A stretch of 64,000 nt of DNA from Pseudomonas frederiksbergensis (lineage in GTDB: Bacteria > Pseudomonadota > Gammaproteobacteria > Pseudomonadales > Pseudomonadaceae): the NCBI RefSeq assembly GCF_003732275.1, contig NZ_MOBM01000038.1, positions 1,082,679 to 1,146,678 of the forward strand. Direction: 5' to 3'. The position numbers and the translations under genes are program-made. This document shows, piece after piece, positions 45,532-55,141 of this stretch. How positions within the stretch are numbered: position 1 is the stretch's first letter; every line of letters begins with the position of its first letter. The notes below the pieces were generated by a model. That model was not told where the DNA came from. It saw nothing but the letters and a program-made list of their open reading frames with translations, and ran no database searches.

Positions 45532-47277
45532 CTACTGCTGAACAACTGCCGGCGTGACAGGCGTGCTCTTGGGTTTCATCAGGCTGAAGTCGATCAACGG
45601 CCGCTGCTGACGCTCATAAGGATCGCCGATCATCAACGGCCGTGACTTGAAGCTGTCGCTGACCAGGCTTTTGCTGCGGTCCAGTTCATCGAAACTCAGG
45701 CCTGCCAGATCCGCCCAGGTGTGAATCAGCTGAGAACTGCTGTATGGCCGTCCGAGATCACCGGCAAAATTCCAGTCATGGGTTTCTCGCCATTTCGGCG
45801 ATGCCCAAGCCATGAATGGAATGGTGTACATCGGTGCCGTCGGCTTGCTCTCATTGCGGCCCAGGGTATTGTGGCCAGCGGAGTCGAAAACATCTTCGCC
45901 GTGGTCGGAGAGGTACAGCAGGAAGCCGTTCGGATCAGTCTTGGCGTAGTCCTTGATCAGGCTCGACACCACGAAGTCGTTGTACAGCACGGCGTTGTCA
46001 TAGCTGTTGTACGTCGGCACCTGATCGTCACGCACGCCGTCCGGAACACCTTTGCGGTCGGTGAACTTGTTGAACGTCGACGGGTAACGGTATTGGTAGC
46101 TCATGTGCGTGCCGAGCAGATGCACAACGATCAGCTTGCGTGGGGCCGCATCGGCCAGCGCCTTGTTGAACGGCTCGATCACATCGCCATCGTACTGGGC
46201 GGCATTCTGGTTACGGTTATTGTTCAGGTACACCTGCTCATCGGCCTGCTGGGAGAACGTTGTGAGCATGGTGTTGCGCTTGGTCATGGTCTGCTGGTTG
46301 GTGATCCAGAAGGTCTTGTAACCGGCCTGTTTCATCATGCTGACCACCGACGGTGTGGACAGGTAGAGGTCGGGGTTTTCTTCGTCGGCGAAGGTCAGTA
46401 CCTGCTGCAACGCTTCGATGGTATAGGGGCGCGGGGTAATGACGTTATCGAAAACCGCCAGTTGATCCTTGAGCTTGTCCAGCTCGGGGGTGGTTTCCCG
46501 TGGGTAACCGTACAGGCTCATGCGCTGACGGTTGGTGGACTCGCCGATCACCAGCACCAGAGTCGCCGGCTGATTGGCCATCGCATCGGTGAGGTTCTTG
46601 AGCGGTGCAATCTTGCTGGCGCTGTCGAGCATGGCTTGCATGCCGGCCAGGGTATTGAGGTAACGGTGATAGGCCACGGCCATCTGCCACGGCACCGCGG
46701 GCTCGATGCGAGTTTCGAATTTCTCGAAGCCGCCCGCCAGGCTGCCGGTGTGCGCGGTCTGCTTGATCAGCGGGTAACCGACCACGGCCAGCAGAATCGC
46801 CATCGCTGCGATCAGCGCCTGGCCACGAGGCAGGTACACCGGACGCAGGCGGGTCCAGAGCAAATACGCGAACGCGGTGTGGGCGAGGAAAGCCAGCACC
46901 ATCCACCAGGCAAAATACTGGGTCATGTACTCGCCGGCTTCAGACACGTTCGATTCGAACATGATGAAGATGACGCTCTGGGAAAATTCCTGCTGATAGA
47001 TGAAGAAATAACCGAGGCTGGCCATCGAACAGGCCCACAGCACCACGCCGATCAGCGCGGCCATCACGCGTGTTTGCCTAGGGAACAACAGCATCGGCGC
47101 GAGCCAGATGGCACTCATCACAAAGGCCTGGCGGAACCCGGTAAAACCGGAGGTGCCCGTCAGTTGAATCAGCAGTTGGGTAATGCCCGAAAAATACCAG
47201 AAGAACAGAAATAACCAGAGAAATCCTGCCCAATCAAAACCTTTCGCAGACGTTTTGCTGCGTTTAAACAAAGCCAT
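45532..47277 (-). CDS. cptA: Phosphoethanolamine transferase CptA (EptC-like)
   Basis: 581 residues. Five N-terminal transmembrane helices (residues about 15-180) are followed by a periplasmic sulfatase-fold domain. The phosphorylated nucleophile Thr248 lies in LVIGESTNRQRMSLYGYPRE, and metal ligands in VHLLGTHMSYQYRYP and LYLSDHGEDVFDS. CptA transfers phosphoethanolamine to the lipopolysaccharide inner core. I start at 47277 (MALFKRSKTS), where GGAG fits; the upstream extension has no membrane anchor. Single gene. Confidence 0.92.
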   Translation of the reverse strand: MALFKRSKTSAKGFDWAGFLWLFLFFWYFSGITQLLIQLTGTSGFTGFRQAFVMSAIWLAPMLLFPRQTRVMAALIGVVLWACSMASLGYFFIYQQEFSQSVIFIMFESNVSEAGEYMTQYFAWWMVLAFLAHTAFAYLLWTRLRPVYLPRGQALIAAMAILLAVVGYPLIKQTAHTGSLAGGFEKFETRIEPAVPWQMAVAYHRYLNTLAGMQAMLDSASKIAPLKNLTDAMANQPATLVLVIGESTNRQRMSLYGYPRETTPELDKLKDQLAVFDNVITPRPYTIEALQQVLTFADEENPDLYLSTPSVVSMMKQAGYKTFWITNQQTMTKRNTMLTTFSQQADEQVYLNNNRNQNAAQYDGDVIEPFNKALADAAPRKLIVVHLLGTHMSYQYRYPSTFNKFTDRKGVPDGVRDDQVPTYNSYDNAVLYNDFVVSSLIKDYAKTDPNGFLLYLSDHGEDVFDSAGHNTLGRNESKPTAPMYTIPFMAWASPKWRETHDWNFAGDLGRPYSSSQLIHTWADLAGLSFDELDRSKSLVSDSFKSRPLMIGDPYERQQRPLIDFSLMKPKSTPVTPAVVQQ

Positions 47278-47433
47278 TAGCACTCCAGCCTGATAATTAC
47301 TTCGGCCGTCGCACTCTCCCTGTCGCAGACGAACGGATGCCGCACGGATACCGAACGGCCACAATGAGCCGAAGTATCGACAAGAAGGTGTGAAAACTTT
47401 GTGAGTTGCCGGAGCAGGCAGGGTTGCAGCGAG

Positions 47434-47459
47434 TCGGAAACAGCGGCGGCTGTTTCCGA
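47434..47459 (-). terminator. Possible hairpin downstream of the 60-residue gene
   Basis: TCGGAAACAG and CTGTTTCCGA form a perfect 10-base-pair stem around CGGCGG, 14 bases past the stop at 47474. It lacks a clear U-tract, so its role as a terminator is uncertain. Confidence 0.4.
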
Positions 47460-47473
47460 TTCAAACGAGGGGG

Positions 47474-47656
47474 TCAGGCGTGGGGAGCACGTTGGGTGAC
47501 AGGCCAGGGCTGAACCTCATTGCCTTGGGTCAGCAGGCGCAATTGCGCGACTTCCCGCTTCAATTGGTCACGCTCATCTTTCAACTGGCGCAGTTCATCG
47601 CGACGGATCGTGACGTAAAGGGTTTGTGCTGGCAGTGCTGTGTGTACGGTGCCCAT
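47474..47656 (-). CDS. Small coiled-coil protein (60 residues)
   Basis: 60 residues: a short start (MGTVHTALPAQTLYVTI), a heptad-rich helix (RRDELRQLKDERDQLKREVA, then QLRLLTQGN) and a Pro-rich end. The heptad pattern suggests dimerisation. GAGGTGAG lies 3 bases before the ATG. No family recognised. Divergent from gnd across 272 bases in which I see no other gene. Confidence 0.68.
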   Translation of the reverse strand: MGTVHTALPAQTLYVTIRRDELRQLKDERDQLKREVAQLRLLTQGNEVQPWPVTQRAPHA

Positions 47657-47928
47657 TGCTCACCTCGCAAATGGCTGTCTCAACTGTAAGTTCGCTCCCT
47701 GGATCAGGTGCTCTCTTACTATCGGCGCCAATTTTGATTTCTTTTGCCCTCGAAGGGAACTTTTTTATTTTTCATGGTCGTTGTGTCTTCGGCACGATTC
47801 CCGACGTTATCAGTCTGGATCGGGCACAATGCCCGGAAACTTCATCCCGCCGCTCTGGACTAACCCTCATTAGTCGCGTTGGGCTATAACCTTTGACACA
47901 CTTTATTTGTAGTAGGGAGCATCAGTAC

Positions 47929-48909
47929 ATGCAACTCGGGATTATTGGACTGGGCCGCATGGGCGGCAATATTGCGCGGCGCCTGATGCTCAACGGACAT
48001 ACCACCGTTGTTTACGACCGCAATACCGCCTTTGTCGACACCCTGGCTGAAGCAGGCGCCACCGGTGTTGCCGACTTGCCAGCCCTGGTCGCTGGCCTGG
48101 CCAAACCACGCGCGGTGTGGGTCATGCTGCCCGCCGGCGCACCGACCGAAGACACCATCGACACCCTGAGCACCTTGCTCGACGCTGGCGATACCATCAT
48201 CGACGGCGGCAACACCTTCTATAAGGACGACATCCGCCGGGCCAAAACCTTGTCGGAAAAAGGCCTGCACTACATCGACGTCGGCACCTCCGGCGGCGTC
48301 TGGGGCCTGGAGCGTGGTTATTGCATGATGATCGGCGGCGATGCCGAGACTGTTAAGCGTCTTGACCCGCTGTTCGAATCCCTGGCCCCGGGCCTGGGCG
48401 ACATCCCGCGCACCAAGGACCGCAAGTCCGATGACGATCGCGCCGAGCGCGGTTATATCCACGCAGGCCCGGCCGGTTCTGGCCACTTCGTGAAAATGAT
48501 CCACAACGGCATCGAATACGGAATGATGCAGGCCTTCGCCGAAGGCTTCGACATCCTCAAGACCAAAGCCAGCACCAACCTGCCGGAAGACCAGCGTTTC
48601 GACCTGAACGTCGCCGACATCGCCGAAGTCTGGCGTCGTGGCAGCGTGGTGTCGTCCTGGCTGCTCGACCTGACCGCCGATGCCCTGGCCAGCGACCCGA
48701 AACTTGACGGTTACTCGGGCTCGGTGGCTGACAGCGGTGAAGGTCGCTGGACCATCGAAGCCGCGATGGAGCAATCGGTGCCTGTACCGGTGCTGTCGAA
48801 CTCGCTGTTCTCGCGCTACCGTTCGCGCGGGCAAGGCACCTTTGGCGACAAGATTCTCTCTGCCCAGCGCTTCGGCTTCGGCGGCCACGTGGAGACTTCG
48901 AAAAAATGA
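47929..48909 (+). CDS. gnd: 6-phosphogluconate dehydrogenase, decarboxylating (short GntZ type)
   Basis: 326 residues, shorter than the classical 470-residue enzyme, so of the short, usually NAD-preferring GntZ/YqeC class. It converts 6-phosphogluconate to ribulose-5-phosphate. MQLGIIGLGRMGGNIARRL is the nucleotide-binding start, followed by WVMLPAG, IIDGGNTFYKDDIRRA, DVGTSGGVWGLERGYCMMIG and AGPAGSGHFVKMIHNGIEYG with the catalytic Lys. GGGAG precedes the ATG at 47929. Overlaps zwf by ATGA. Confidence 0.95.
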   Translation: MQLGIIGLGRMGGNIARRLMLNGHTTVVYDRNTAFVDTLAEAGATGVADLPALVAGLAKPRAVWVMLPAGAPTEDTIDTLSTLLDAGDTIIDGGNTFYKDDIRRAKTLSEKGLHYIDVGTSGGVWGLERGYCMMIGGDAETVKRLDPLFESLAPGLGDIPRTKDRKSDDDRAERGYIHAGPAGSGHFVKMIHNGIEYGMMQAFAEGFDILKTKASTNLPEDQRFDLNVADIAEVWRRGSVVSSWLLDLTADALASDPKLDGYSGSVADSGEGRWTIEAAMEQSVPVPVLSNSLFSRYRSRGQGTFGDKILSAQRFGFGGHVETSKK

Positions 48910-50432
48910 CCCATGTGATCCGCAGGAAATCCAAGGCAGAACCCGCACCGCCTACCACGCTGTTTCTGTTCGGTGCCCATGGTGATCTGGTCAAGCGCCT
49001 GCTGATGCCGGCGCTGTACAACCTGAGTCGCGACGGTTTGCTGGGAAATGGACTGCGGATCATCGGCGTTGATCACAACGCCATCAGTGACGAAGCCTTC
49101 GCCAAAAAACTCGAAGATTTCATTCGGGCGGAAGTGGCGACCAAGGTCGGCAAGGGCGATCAAGCCCTTGATCCGGCCTTGTGGGCCAAACTGGCCAAGC
49201 ACATCAGTTACGTCCAGGGCGACTTCCTCGACGAACGCACCTATGAAGCGCTGGCGGCGAAAATCGCCGCCAGCGGAACTGGCAATGCGATTTTCTATCT
49301 GGCTACCGCGCCGCGCTTTTTCAGCGAAGTGGTGCGGCGTCTCGGTGCTGCCGGATTGCTCCAGGAAACCCCCGAAGCATTCAGAAGGGTGGTGATCGAA
49401 AAACCTTTTGGCTCCGATCTGCACACCGCCGAAGCCTTGAACGCGTGCTTGCTAAAAGTGATGACGGAAAAGCAGATCTACCGGATCGATCACTATCTGG
49501 GCAAGGAAACCGTGCAGAACATTCTGGTCAGCCGGTTCTCCAACAGCCTGTTCGAAGCCTTCTGGAACAACCATTACATCGACCACGTGCAAATCACCGC
49601 CGCCGAAACCGTCGGCGTGGAAACCCGTGGCAGTTTTTATGAGGTCACCGGCGCCCTGCGGGACATGGTGCCCAATCACCTGTTCCAATTATTGGCGATG
49701 GTGGCCATGGAACCACCGGCCGCTTTTGGCGCCGATGCGGTACGCGGCGAAAAAGCCAAAGTCGTCGGCGCCATCCGCCCCTGGTCGACCGAGGAAGCGC
49801 GAGCCAACTCGGTGCGCGGCCAATACACCGCCGGCCAGATCGATGACGAGCCGCTGCCCGGTTATCGCCAGGAAGCCAACGTGGCGCCCGACAGCACGAC
49901 CGAAACCTATGTCGCGCTCAAAGTCATGATCGACAACTGGCGCTGGGTCGGCGTGCCGTTCTACCTGCGCACCGGCAAGCGCATGAGCGCGCGCGACACC
50001 GAGATTGTCATTTGCTTCAAGCCTGCGCCGTACGCGCAGTTTCGCGACACCGAGGTCGACGAGTTGCAGCCGACCTATCTGCGGATCCAGATTCAACCCA
50101 ACGAAGGCATGTGGTTCGACCTGCTGGCCAAGCGGCCGGGGCCGGCGTTGAACATGGCCAATATCGAACTGGGCTTTGCCTACAAGGATTTCTTCGAGAT
50201 GCAGCCGTCCACTGGCTATGAAACCTTGATCTACGACTGCCTGACTGGCGATCAGACGCTGTTTCAGCGTGCCGACAACATCGAGAATGGCTGGCGCGCC
50301 GTGCAGCCATTCCTCGACGCCTGGGAGCAGGACGCAACGGTGGAGAACTATGCGGCCGGCGAAGACGGACCACAGACCGCTGACGAGTTGCTGACCCGCG
50401 ACGGCCGTGTTTGGCACAGCGTCGGTGAGTGA
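48906..50432 (+). CDS. zwf: Glucose-6-phosphate 1-dehydrogenase Zwf
   Basis: 508 residues. The nucleotide fold starts at TLFLFGAHGDLVKRLLMPAL, and the active-site segment is YRIDHYLGKETVQNIL. PFYLRTGKRMSARDTEIVI is the conserved C-terminal part. It oxidises glucose-6-phosphate to 6-phosphogluconolactone. Pseudomonas normally has a main zwf beside hexR, pgl and eda. Pairing with gnd here resembles the zwfB-gnd locus of P. putida, so this is likely the secondary isozyme. Its start overlaps the gnd stop as ATGA. Confidence 0.95.
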   Translation: MTHVIRRKSKAEPAPPTTLFLFGAHGDLVKRLLMPALYNLSRDGLLGNGLRIIGVDHNAISDEAFAKKLEDFIRAEVATKVGKGDQALDPALWAKLAKHISYVQGDFLDERTYEALAAKIAASGTGNAIFYLATAPRFFSEVVRRLGAAGLLQETPEAFRRVVIEKPFGSDLHTAEALNACLLKVMTEKQIYRIDHYLGKETVQNILVSRFSNSLFEAFWNNHYIDHVQITAAETVGVETRGSFYEVTGALRDMVPNHLFQLLAMVAMEPPAAFGADAVRGEKAKVVGAIRPWSTEEARANSVRGQYTAGQIDDEPLPGYRQEANVAPDSTTETYVALKVMIDNWRWVGVPFYLRTGKRMSARDTEIVICFKPAPYAQFRDTEVDELQPTYLRIQIQPNEGMWFDLLAKRPGPALNMANIELGFAYKDFFEMQPSTGYETLIYDCLTGDQTLFQRADNIENGWRAVQPFLDAWEQDATVENYAAGEDGPQTADELLTRDGRVWHSVGE

Positions 50433-51246
50433 CGTAACGCAACAACCCATCCGTTTTCTGCTCAGTGACATGGACGGCACTTTACTGCTCCCTGATCACA
50501 GCCTCAGTCAGCGCACGATCGAAGCAGTCCGCGCCTTGCGCGAGGCCGGTGTGCTGTTCAGCCTGGCGACCGGGCGACCGCCCAAAGCCATGTTGCAGCA
50601 GATCGAAGCCCTGGGTATCGATCTGCCGACGGCGGCCTTCAATGGCGGCACAATCGTCAACCCGGACGGCAGTTTGCTGGTGGCGCATTATTTGCCGGTC
50701 ACGGCAGCGTTGACGGCGTTGACGCTGTTTGCCGATCAGCCGGACATTGAAGTCTGGGTGTTCAGTGGTGGCGACTGGCTGCTGAAAGATGCGTATGGCC
50801 CGATGGTCCCGCGAGAGCAGCACGGCCTGGGTTATCCGCCGGTGGTGGTCGAGAGTTTTGAGCCTCACCTGGCACGCATCGACAAAATCGTCGCGGCCAG
50901 CAACAACGCCGAACTGTTGATCGAACTGGAAGCGCAGTTGCTGCCCAAGGTCGAAGGGCAGGCGCAGGTTTCGCGCTCGCAACCGATCTATCTGGACGTG
51001 ACGGCGATGCTGGCGAACAAGGGCGAGGCATTGGCGACACTGGCCGAGTTTCTCGGGGTGCCGCTGGAACAGACCGCCGCCATGGGTGACGGCGGCAATG
51101 ACCCGGCGATGTTTCATAGCGCCGGGTTGTCGATCGCCATGGGGCAGGCGGAGGAGGCGGTGAAGCGTCAGGCCGACGTGGTGACCGGGGCCAATACCGA
51201 AGACGGTGCGGCCCAGGCGATTGAGAAGTACATCCTTCCTCGATAA
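50425..51246 (+). CDS. Cof-type HAD-IIB phosphatase
   Basis: 273 residues from a GTG at 50425 that overlaps the zwf end by 8 bases; a GTG at 50407 is the alternative. HAD motifs: I in LLSDMDGTLLLPDHSLS (nucleophile Asp and following Asp), II in LFSLATGRPP, III Lys in TAMLANKGEAL, IV in AAMGDGGNDPAMF. A Cof-type cap is between motifs II and III. These enzymes dephosphorylate sugar phosphates, coenzymes or pyridoxal phosphate; with gnd and zwf, a sugar phosphate is plausible but not proven. Confidence 0.9.
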   Translation: MSDVTQQPIRFLLSDMDGTLLLPDHSLSQRTIEAVRALREAGVLFSLATGRPPKAMLQQIEALGIDLPTAAFNGGTIVNPDGSLLVAHYLPVTAALTALTLFADQPDIEVWVFSGGDWLLKDAYGPMVPREQHGLGYPPVVVESFEPHLARIDKIVAASNNAELLIELEAQLLPKVEGQAQVSRSQPIYLDVTAMLANKGEALATLAEFLGVPLEQTAAMGDGGNDPAMFHSAGLSIAMGQAEEAVKRQADVVTGANTEDGAAQAIEKYILPR

Positions 51247-51258
51247 CGACACAAAACC

Positions 51259-51367
51259 AATGTGGGAGCGGCGGTGCGACGATTCGACTTGCTCGCGAAG
51301 AGGCCGTCACATTCAACATTGTTGTTGAATGACACATCGCCTTCGCGAGCAAGCCCGCTCCCACATT
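51259..51367. repeat. Inverted REP pair (type A) with insert-bearing left arm
   Basis: The left arm reads ATGTGGGAGC then GGCGGTGCGACGATTCGA then CTTGCTCGCGAAG, so the normal core is split by 18 extra bases. The right arm CGCGAGCAAGCCCGCTCCCA is regular. Same insert as at 38642. Confidence 0.87.
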
Positions 51368-51377
51368 TTGTTCAGCG

Positions 51378-52880
51378 TTACAGCCAGTAACTCACCGCAT
51401 ACCAGCCCAACACGCCCATCACCACGGTGTAAGGCAGCGCCATCCACACCATTCGCCCATACGACAAGCGAATCAGCGGTGCAATCGCCGAGGTCAGCAG
51501 GAACAGGAACGCCGCCTGACCATTGGGTGTCGCCACGCTTGGCAGGTTGGTGCCGGTATTGATCGCAATGGCCAGGGTTTCAAAGTGCTCGCGGCTCATG
51601 TGGCCGGAGATGAAAGCCTGTTTCACTTCGGTGATGTAAATGGTCGCCACGAACACATTGTCGCTAATGGCCGACAACAAGCCATTGGCAATAAACAACA
51701 TGCCCGGCTGTTGATCTGCCGGCAGCGCCAGCACCCACTGGATCAGCGGCGTGAACAGTTGCTGATCATGAATCACCGCCACCACTGCGAAAAACACCAC
51801 CAACAGCGCCGTGAACGGCATCGCATCCCTGAACGCGTTGCCAATACGGTGTTCGTCAGTAATGCCGGTGAACGCAGTGATCAGCACGATCACCATCAAA
51901 CCGATCAGGCCGACTTCGGCGACGTGAAACGCGAGGCCGGCAATCAGAATCAGCGCCGCCACCCCTTGAACCAGCAACGCAGCGCGCTGACGTGCAGTGC
52001 GTTCGGCGTTGTCTTCGGCGGCGTAGTTGGCCAGCACCGTACGCACGTTGTCTGGCAGCAGCGTGCCATAGCCGAACCAGCGCAGTTTCTCCAGCAGCAC
52101 GCAAGTCACCAGGCCGGCTGCCAGCACCGGCAGCGACACCGGGGCGATCTTCAAAAAGAAATCGGCGAAGTGCCACCCCATCTCATGGCCGATCAGCAGG
52201 TTCTGCGGCTCGCCAACCAGCGTGCACACGCCACCCAACGCCGTGCCCACAGCACCGTGCATCAGCAGGCTGCGCAGGAAAGCGCGGAACTGTTCGAGGT
52301 CGGCATGGTGGAGTGTGGGCAGGTGCCGGTCATCGCTGATTTCGCTGTCTTGACGCGGGTCGTTGCCCGAGGCGACGCGGTGATACACCGTATAGAACCC
52401 CACTGATGCACTGATAATCACTGCCGTCACGGTCAGCGCATCGAGAAACGCCGACAGAAACGCTGACAGGAAACAGAACATCAATGCCAGCAGGGCCTTG
52501 GAGCGAACCCCCAACAACAGGCGCGAAAACAGGAACAGCAGCAGGTCTTTCATGAAGTAGATGCCTGCCACCATAAACATCAGCAGCAGGATCACCGGAA
52601 AGTTGTGCACCAGCTCATCATAGAGAGCCTGGGGTGTGGTCATTTTCAGCAGCAGCGCTTCGACCAGTAGCAAGCCACCGGGCATGAGCGGGTAACACTT
52701 GAGCGCCATGGCCAGGGTGAAGATGAACTCCAGCACCAATAACCAGCCGGCCGCCACCGGTCCGACCGTCCACAACACCAGGGCGTTGAGAATCAGGAAG
52801 CCGACAATGCTCGCCTTGTACCAACGAGGTGAGTGCCCGAGAAAGTTGTGCGCGAAGGCCTGGGCCATTGAACCGGACAT
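51378..52880 (-). CDS. nhaB: Na+/H+ antiporter NhaB
   Basis: 500 residues with about 12 hydrophobic segments. Recognisable NhaB features are FAHNFLGHSPRWYKASIVGF at the N-terminus, VFYPLMPGG-like KCYPLMPGGLLLVEA, VCTLVGEPQNLLIGHEMGWH and SISDNVFVATIYI-like AISDNVFVATIYITEVKQ. The INTGTNLPSVATPNGQAAFL motif is the strongly conserved ion-binding core. It exports Na+ in exchange for H+ across the inner membrane. CAAGGAG precedes the ATG. Single gene with a REP pair at its end. Confidence 0.95.
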   Translation of the reverse strand: MSGSMAQAFAHNFLGHSPRWYKASIVGFLILNALVLWTVGPVAAGWLLVLEFIFTLAMALKCYPLMPGGLLLVEALLLKMTTPQALYDELVHNFPVILLLMFMVAGIYFMKDLLLFLFSRLLLGVRSKALLALMFCFLSAFLSAFLDALTVTAVIISASVGFYTVYHRVASGNDPRQDSEISDDRHLPTLHHADLEQFRAFLRSLLMHGAVGTALGGVCTLVGEPQNLLIGHEMGWHFADFFLKIAPVSLPVLAAGLVTCVLLEKLRWFGYGTLLPDNVRTVLANYAAEDNAERTARQRAALLVQGVAALILIAGLAFHVAEVGLIGLMVIVLITAFTGITDEHRIGNAFRDAMPFTALLVVFFAVVAVIHDQQLFTPLIQWVLALPADQQPGMLFIANGLLSAISDNVFVATIYITEVKQAFISGHMSREHFETLAIAINTGTNLPSVATPNGQAAFLFLLTSAIAPLIRLSYGRMVWMALPYTVVMGVLGWYAVSYWL

Positions 52881-52958
52881 CGGCTACTCCTTGTATTAAG
52901 AAGCGCGCAACTTGCCGTAAGAAGAACAGAAGATCAAGTGCAGGAAAATGACGTTGGC

Positions 52959-54248
52959 CTAACACTGATAACGCGCGACGATCGCGCGGCAGTTTCCGTC
53001 CAGTGAGTAGCCGCCTATGACAATGCAGCCGTCGGCCTGAATCGCCAATGAAGTAGCGGTATGCGAACCGCGACCCAGGCGTGTGCGACACCAGCCAATG
53101 CCCTTGGCAAAACTGCGATCCAGCTGCCCACTGGGTAAATATCGGGCAAAAATGAAATCGGCTTCGATCCCGCCGACCATCGATCCAACTGTCAGCACAC
53201 GTCCATCCGGTTGAGTCTCGGCGGCGGTCCAGCGGCAACTGCTGCGGCCGACGCCTAAAAGCTTTGGCTTGCCACCGTTGCAATGAATATCGGGTCGGCC
53301 ATTACTGTGAACTTTCAGAGACAGGCAGAGCATCGGGTCGCGACTGCTGCCAAAACAATGCAAGTCACCATTTTCATGCTGGACGATCTGGTTGATCTGA
53401 GCGCTGTGCTCCCGTGCCTTGAAGGTCATGAAACCATCCACGGCGAAGCTGTCATCCAGTCGGCCGTCCGGGTGATAGCGCGCCAGCAGACCTTCCTCGG
53501 GAAAATTGATTGAGCCACTCACCAGGATCCGACCATCGCGTTGCACCATCAGGCTGCTGAGCCAGGTGTTCATCAACAAGTGCCGAACCATGACGAAGCC
53601 GCGACCGTTGAAGCTGTCGTCCAGCGAGCCGTCGGCGTTGAGTCGTATCAGCATGCCGACGTGATCGGTCGGTTCGAAGTAATGATTGGCCAGCAGCAGG
53701 ATTCGACCGTCGTCCTGCACGCAGACATCACAGGCTTCGGCGCTCGGCACGCCGGGCGGTAACCAGGCGTCGCGAGCACCCAGGGAAAGATTACCCGCAA
53801 GGCGCACCACGCAACGTCCATTGTCGCCAAAACCCTGGACCGGGCAGCCTTGCTGATCAAACATCGCCAGGGCGGGAAGCGTACGGTGAGCATTCTCGTA
53901 GTGCAGGCCGGCCACCAGAATGTGCCCGTTGGGCAATGCCCGTACCTTGCCAGCCATGGCCTCGAAGCCGAGTGCGAACTGGCCGCTGATGCTGCCTTTT
54001 TTGCCGAATTCCAGATCCGCCGAACCATCTGCAAGCAGGCGGGCCAGGCCAAAGCGTTGGCCGCCCGGCGTACCGACCTTTGCCGCCACCAACAACCGGC
54101 CGACGTGGTCAATCGCAACCCCATTGGTCATGCTGGAGAGACTGCCGGCGAAATACACTTGAGTCTTGCCGGTGCCAGCGAAATTCGTATCGAGCCGTTC
54201 GGCACCATTCACGGTTGCAGGTAAGGCAAAAGCAGTCTGGGGTGACAT
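52959..54248 (-). CDS. Delta-60 repeat protein (beta-propeller-like)
   Basis: 429 residues made of about seven repeats of roughly 55 residues with the pattern 'DGRILVSG... LARYHPDGRLDDSFA..G' (such as VCVQDDGRILLLAN, LIRLNADGSLDDSFNGRGF, ETQPDGRVLTVGS, YLPSGQLDRSFAKG). This is the delta-60 repeat, first noted in Deltaproteobacteria and seen in Pseudomonas too. No signal peptide at the selected start (54248, AGGAG at -12). A longer upstream reading adds 45 residues with no motif. Function unknown; probably a propeller fold. Confidence 0.83.
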   Translation of the reverse strand: MSPQTAFALPATVNGAERLDTNFAGTGKTQVYFAGSLSSMTNGVAIDHVGRLLVAAKVGTPGGQRFGLARLLADGSADLEFGKKGSISGQFALGFEAMAGKVRALPNGHILVAGLHYENAHRTLPALAMFDQQGCPVQGFGDNGRCVVRLAGNLSLGARDAWLPPGVPSAEACDVCVQDDGRILLLANHYFEPTDHVGMLIRLNADGSLDDSFNGRGFVMVRHLLMNTWLSSLMVQRDGRILVSGSINFPEEGLLARYHPDGRLDDSFAVDGFMTFKAREHSAQINQIVQHENGDLHCFGSSRDPMLCLSLKVHSNGRPDIHCNGGKPKLLGVGRSSCRWTAAETQPDGRVLTVGSMVGGIEADFIFARYLPSGQLDRSFAKGIGWCRTRLGRGSHTATSLAIQADGCIVIGGYSLDGNCRAIVARYQC

Positions 54249-54531
54249 GCATGCATCTCCTTGCCAGCCGTCCTTAATCCGGTTCCCGGATGGCGACTGC
54301 CTGAGCAAAACATTCAACCCCTGAATGACTCGGCGCACAACTGTTTTCATGAGCTGGAGGAAGCGCGTTTTGTGCCAGAACAATGTCTTTTCGAACCATT
54401 GCCAAGCCTGCCAAGTAATATGGCGGGTTAGAAGTTAAAACAGGTGAGTGGTGTCGCGCATTGACTGTAGAAAATCGTCAACTAAGAGGAAGTGGGGGCG
54501 CGGATTGCCGGGCGGCAATCCGCGAAAACGC

Positions 54532-54798
54532 TTAGTGCGGCATGGACCACGATTGCAGTGTGTAACCTTCCTGGCTCAACTCGGCACGGGCTTCTTCCAG
54601 CACGTGTTCGAGTTGCGCTGGATCGGAATAGGCACTGCTTGGAATTTGTTTACGGCCGATACGAGTACTAGTGCGATCGATGATAGTCAGGCTGAGCTCG
54701 CCATTACCGTCTTGTGGTGCCCAGGCCACGCATTGAAAGGGTTGGAATGCGCGGTCGGCAATCAAAAGTGCTTCGTTGATACGGAGCGGGGCGTTCAT
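54532..54798 (-). CDS. Conserved hypothetical protein (88 residues)
   Basis: 88 residues starting MNAPLRINEALLIADRAFQP, with FQCVAWAPQDGNGELSLTII and a terminal helix (QLEHVLEEARAELSQEGYTL). Mixed alpha/beta with no known motif; conserved small proteins with this start occur across Pseudomonas as I recall. GAGAGA lies before the ATG at 54798. Function unknown. The left neighbour is the delta-60 gene; the two may be co-transcribed across the 283-base gap, in which I see no other gene. Confidence 0.78.
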   Translation of the reverse strand: MNAPLRINEALLIADRAFQPFQCVAWAPQDGNGELSLTIIDRTSTRIGRKQIPSSAYSDPAQLEHVLEEARAELSQEGYTLQSWSMPH

Positions 54799-55141
54799 GG
54801 GGTTTTCTCTCTGTATGCCCAATCAAGTGATATGCCGTCGGTTGGGCTTACCGTTCGGCTGGTTACTTGTACTGATGCCCGCAAGTGGGGGTTGGGTCAC
54901 ACACAATCAAAAGAAATTTCAACTTTCTTTGATTGATTCGATATTCAGGCTGTTTCTGAAAGCTGAATGAAAGGTTCAACTCGTTAGGTAACTAACCAAT
55001 TGATTTCTTATAACTAATAAGCAAACAGCCCTATAAGCAATCGATACAAGCCTGCGTCAAAATCTTGCTAGTGTTACAACGAAGCCCGCCAAATGACTGT
55101 TTTTAATAATATTTCCTAAAATTTGGCGTCAAGGAACAGTC
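54799..55141. other. Divergent intergenic region upstream of the sigma-54 activator
   Basis: 343 bases between the divergent 88-residue gene and the activator gene, AT-rich at 54900-55130. No REP, RNA or coding signal was recognised. Promoters for both flanking genes are expected here. Confidence 0.5.

Noticed and set aside
45721..47214. 497-codon open frame antisense to cptA
   Set aside because: Rich in His, Gln and Arg as expected for the reverse of a GC-rich gene; cptA has all the motifs.
48557..49424. Long antisense frames across the gnd/zwf junction
   Set aside because: No motif, no ribosome site; they lie wholly within gnd and zwf.
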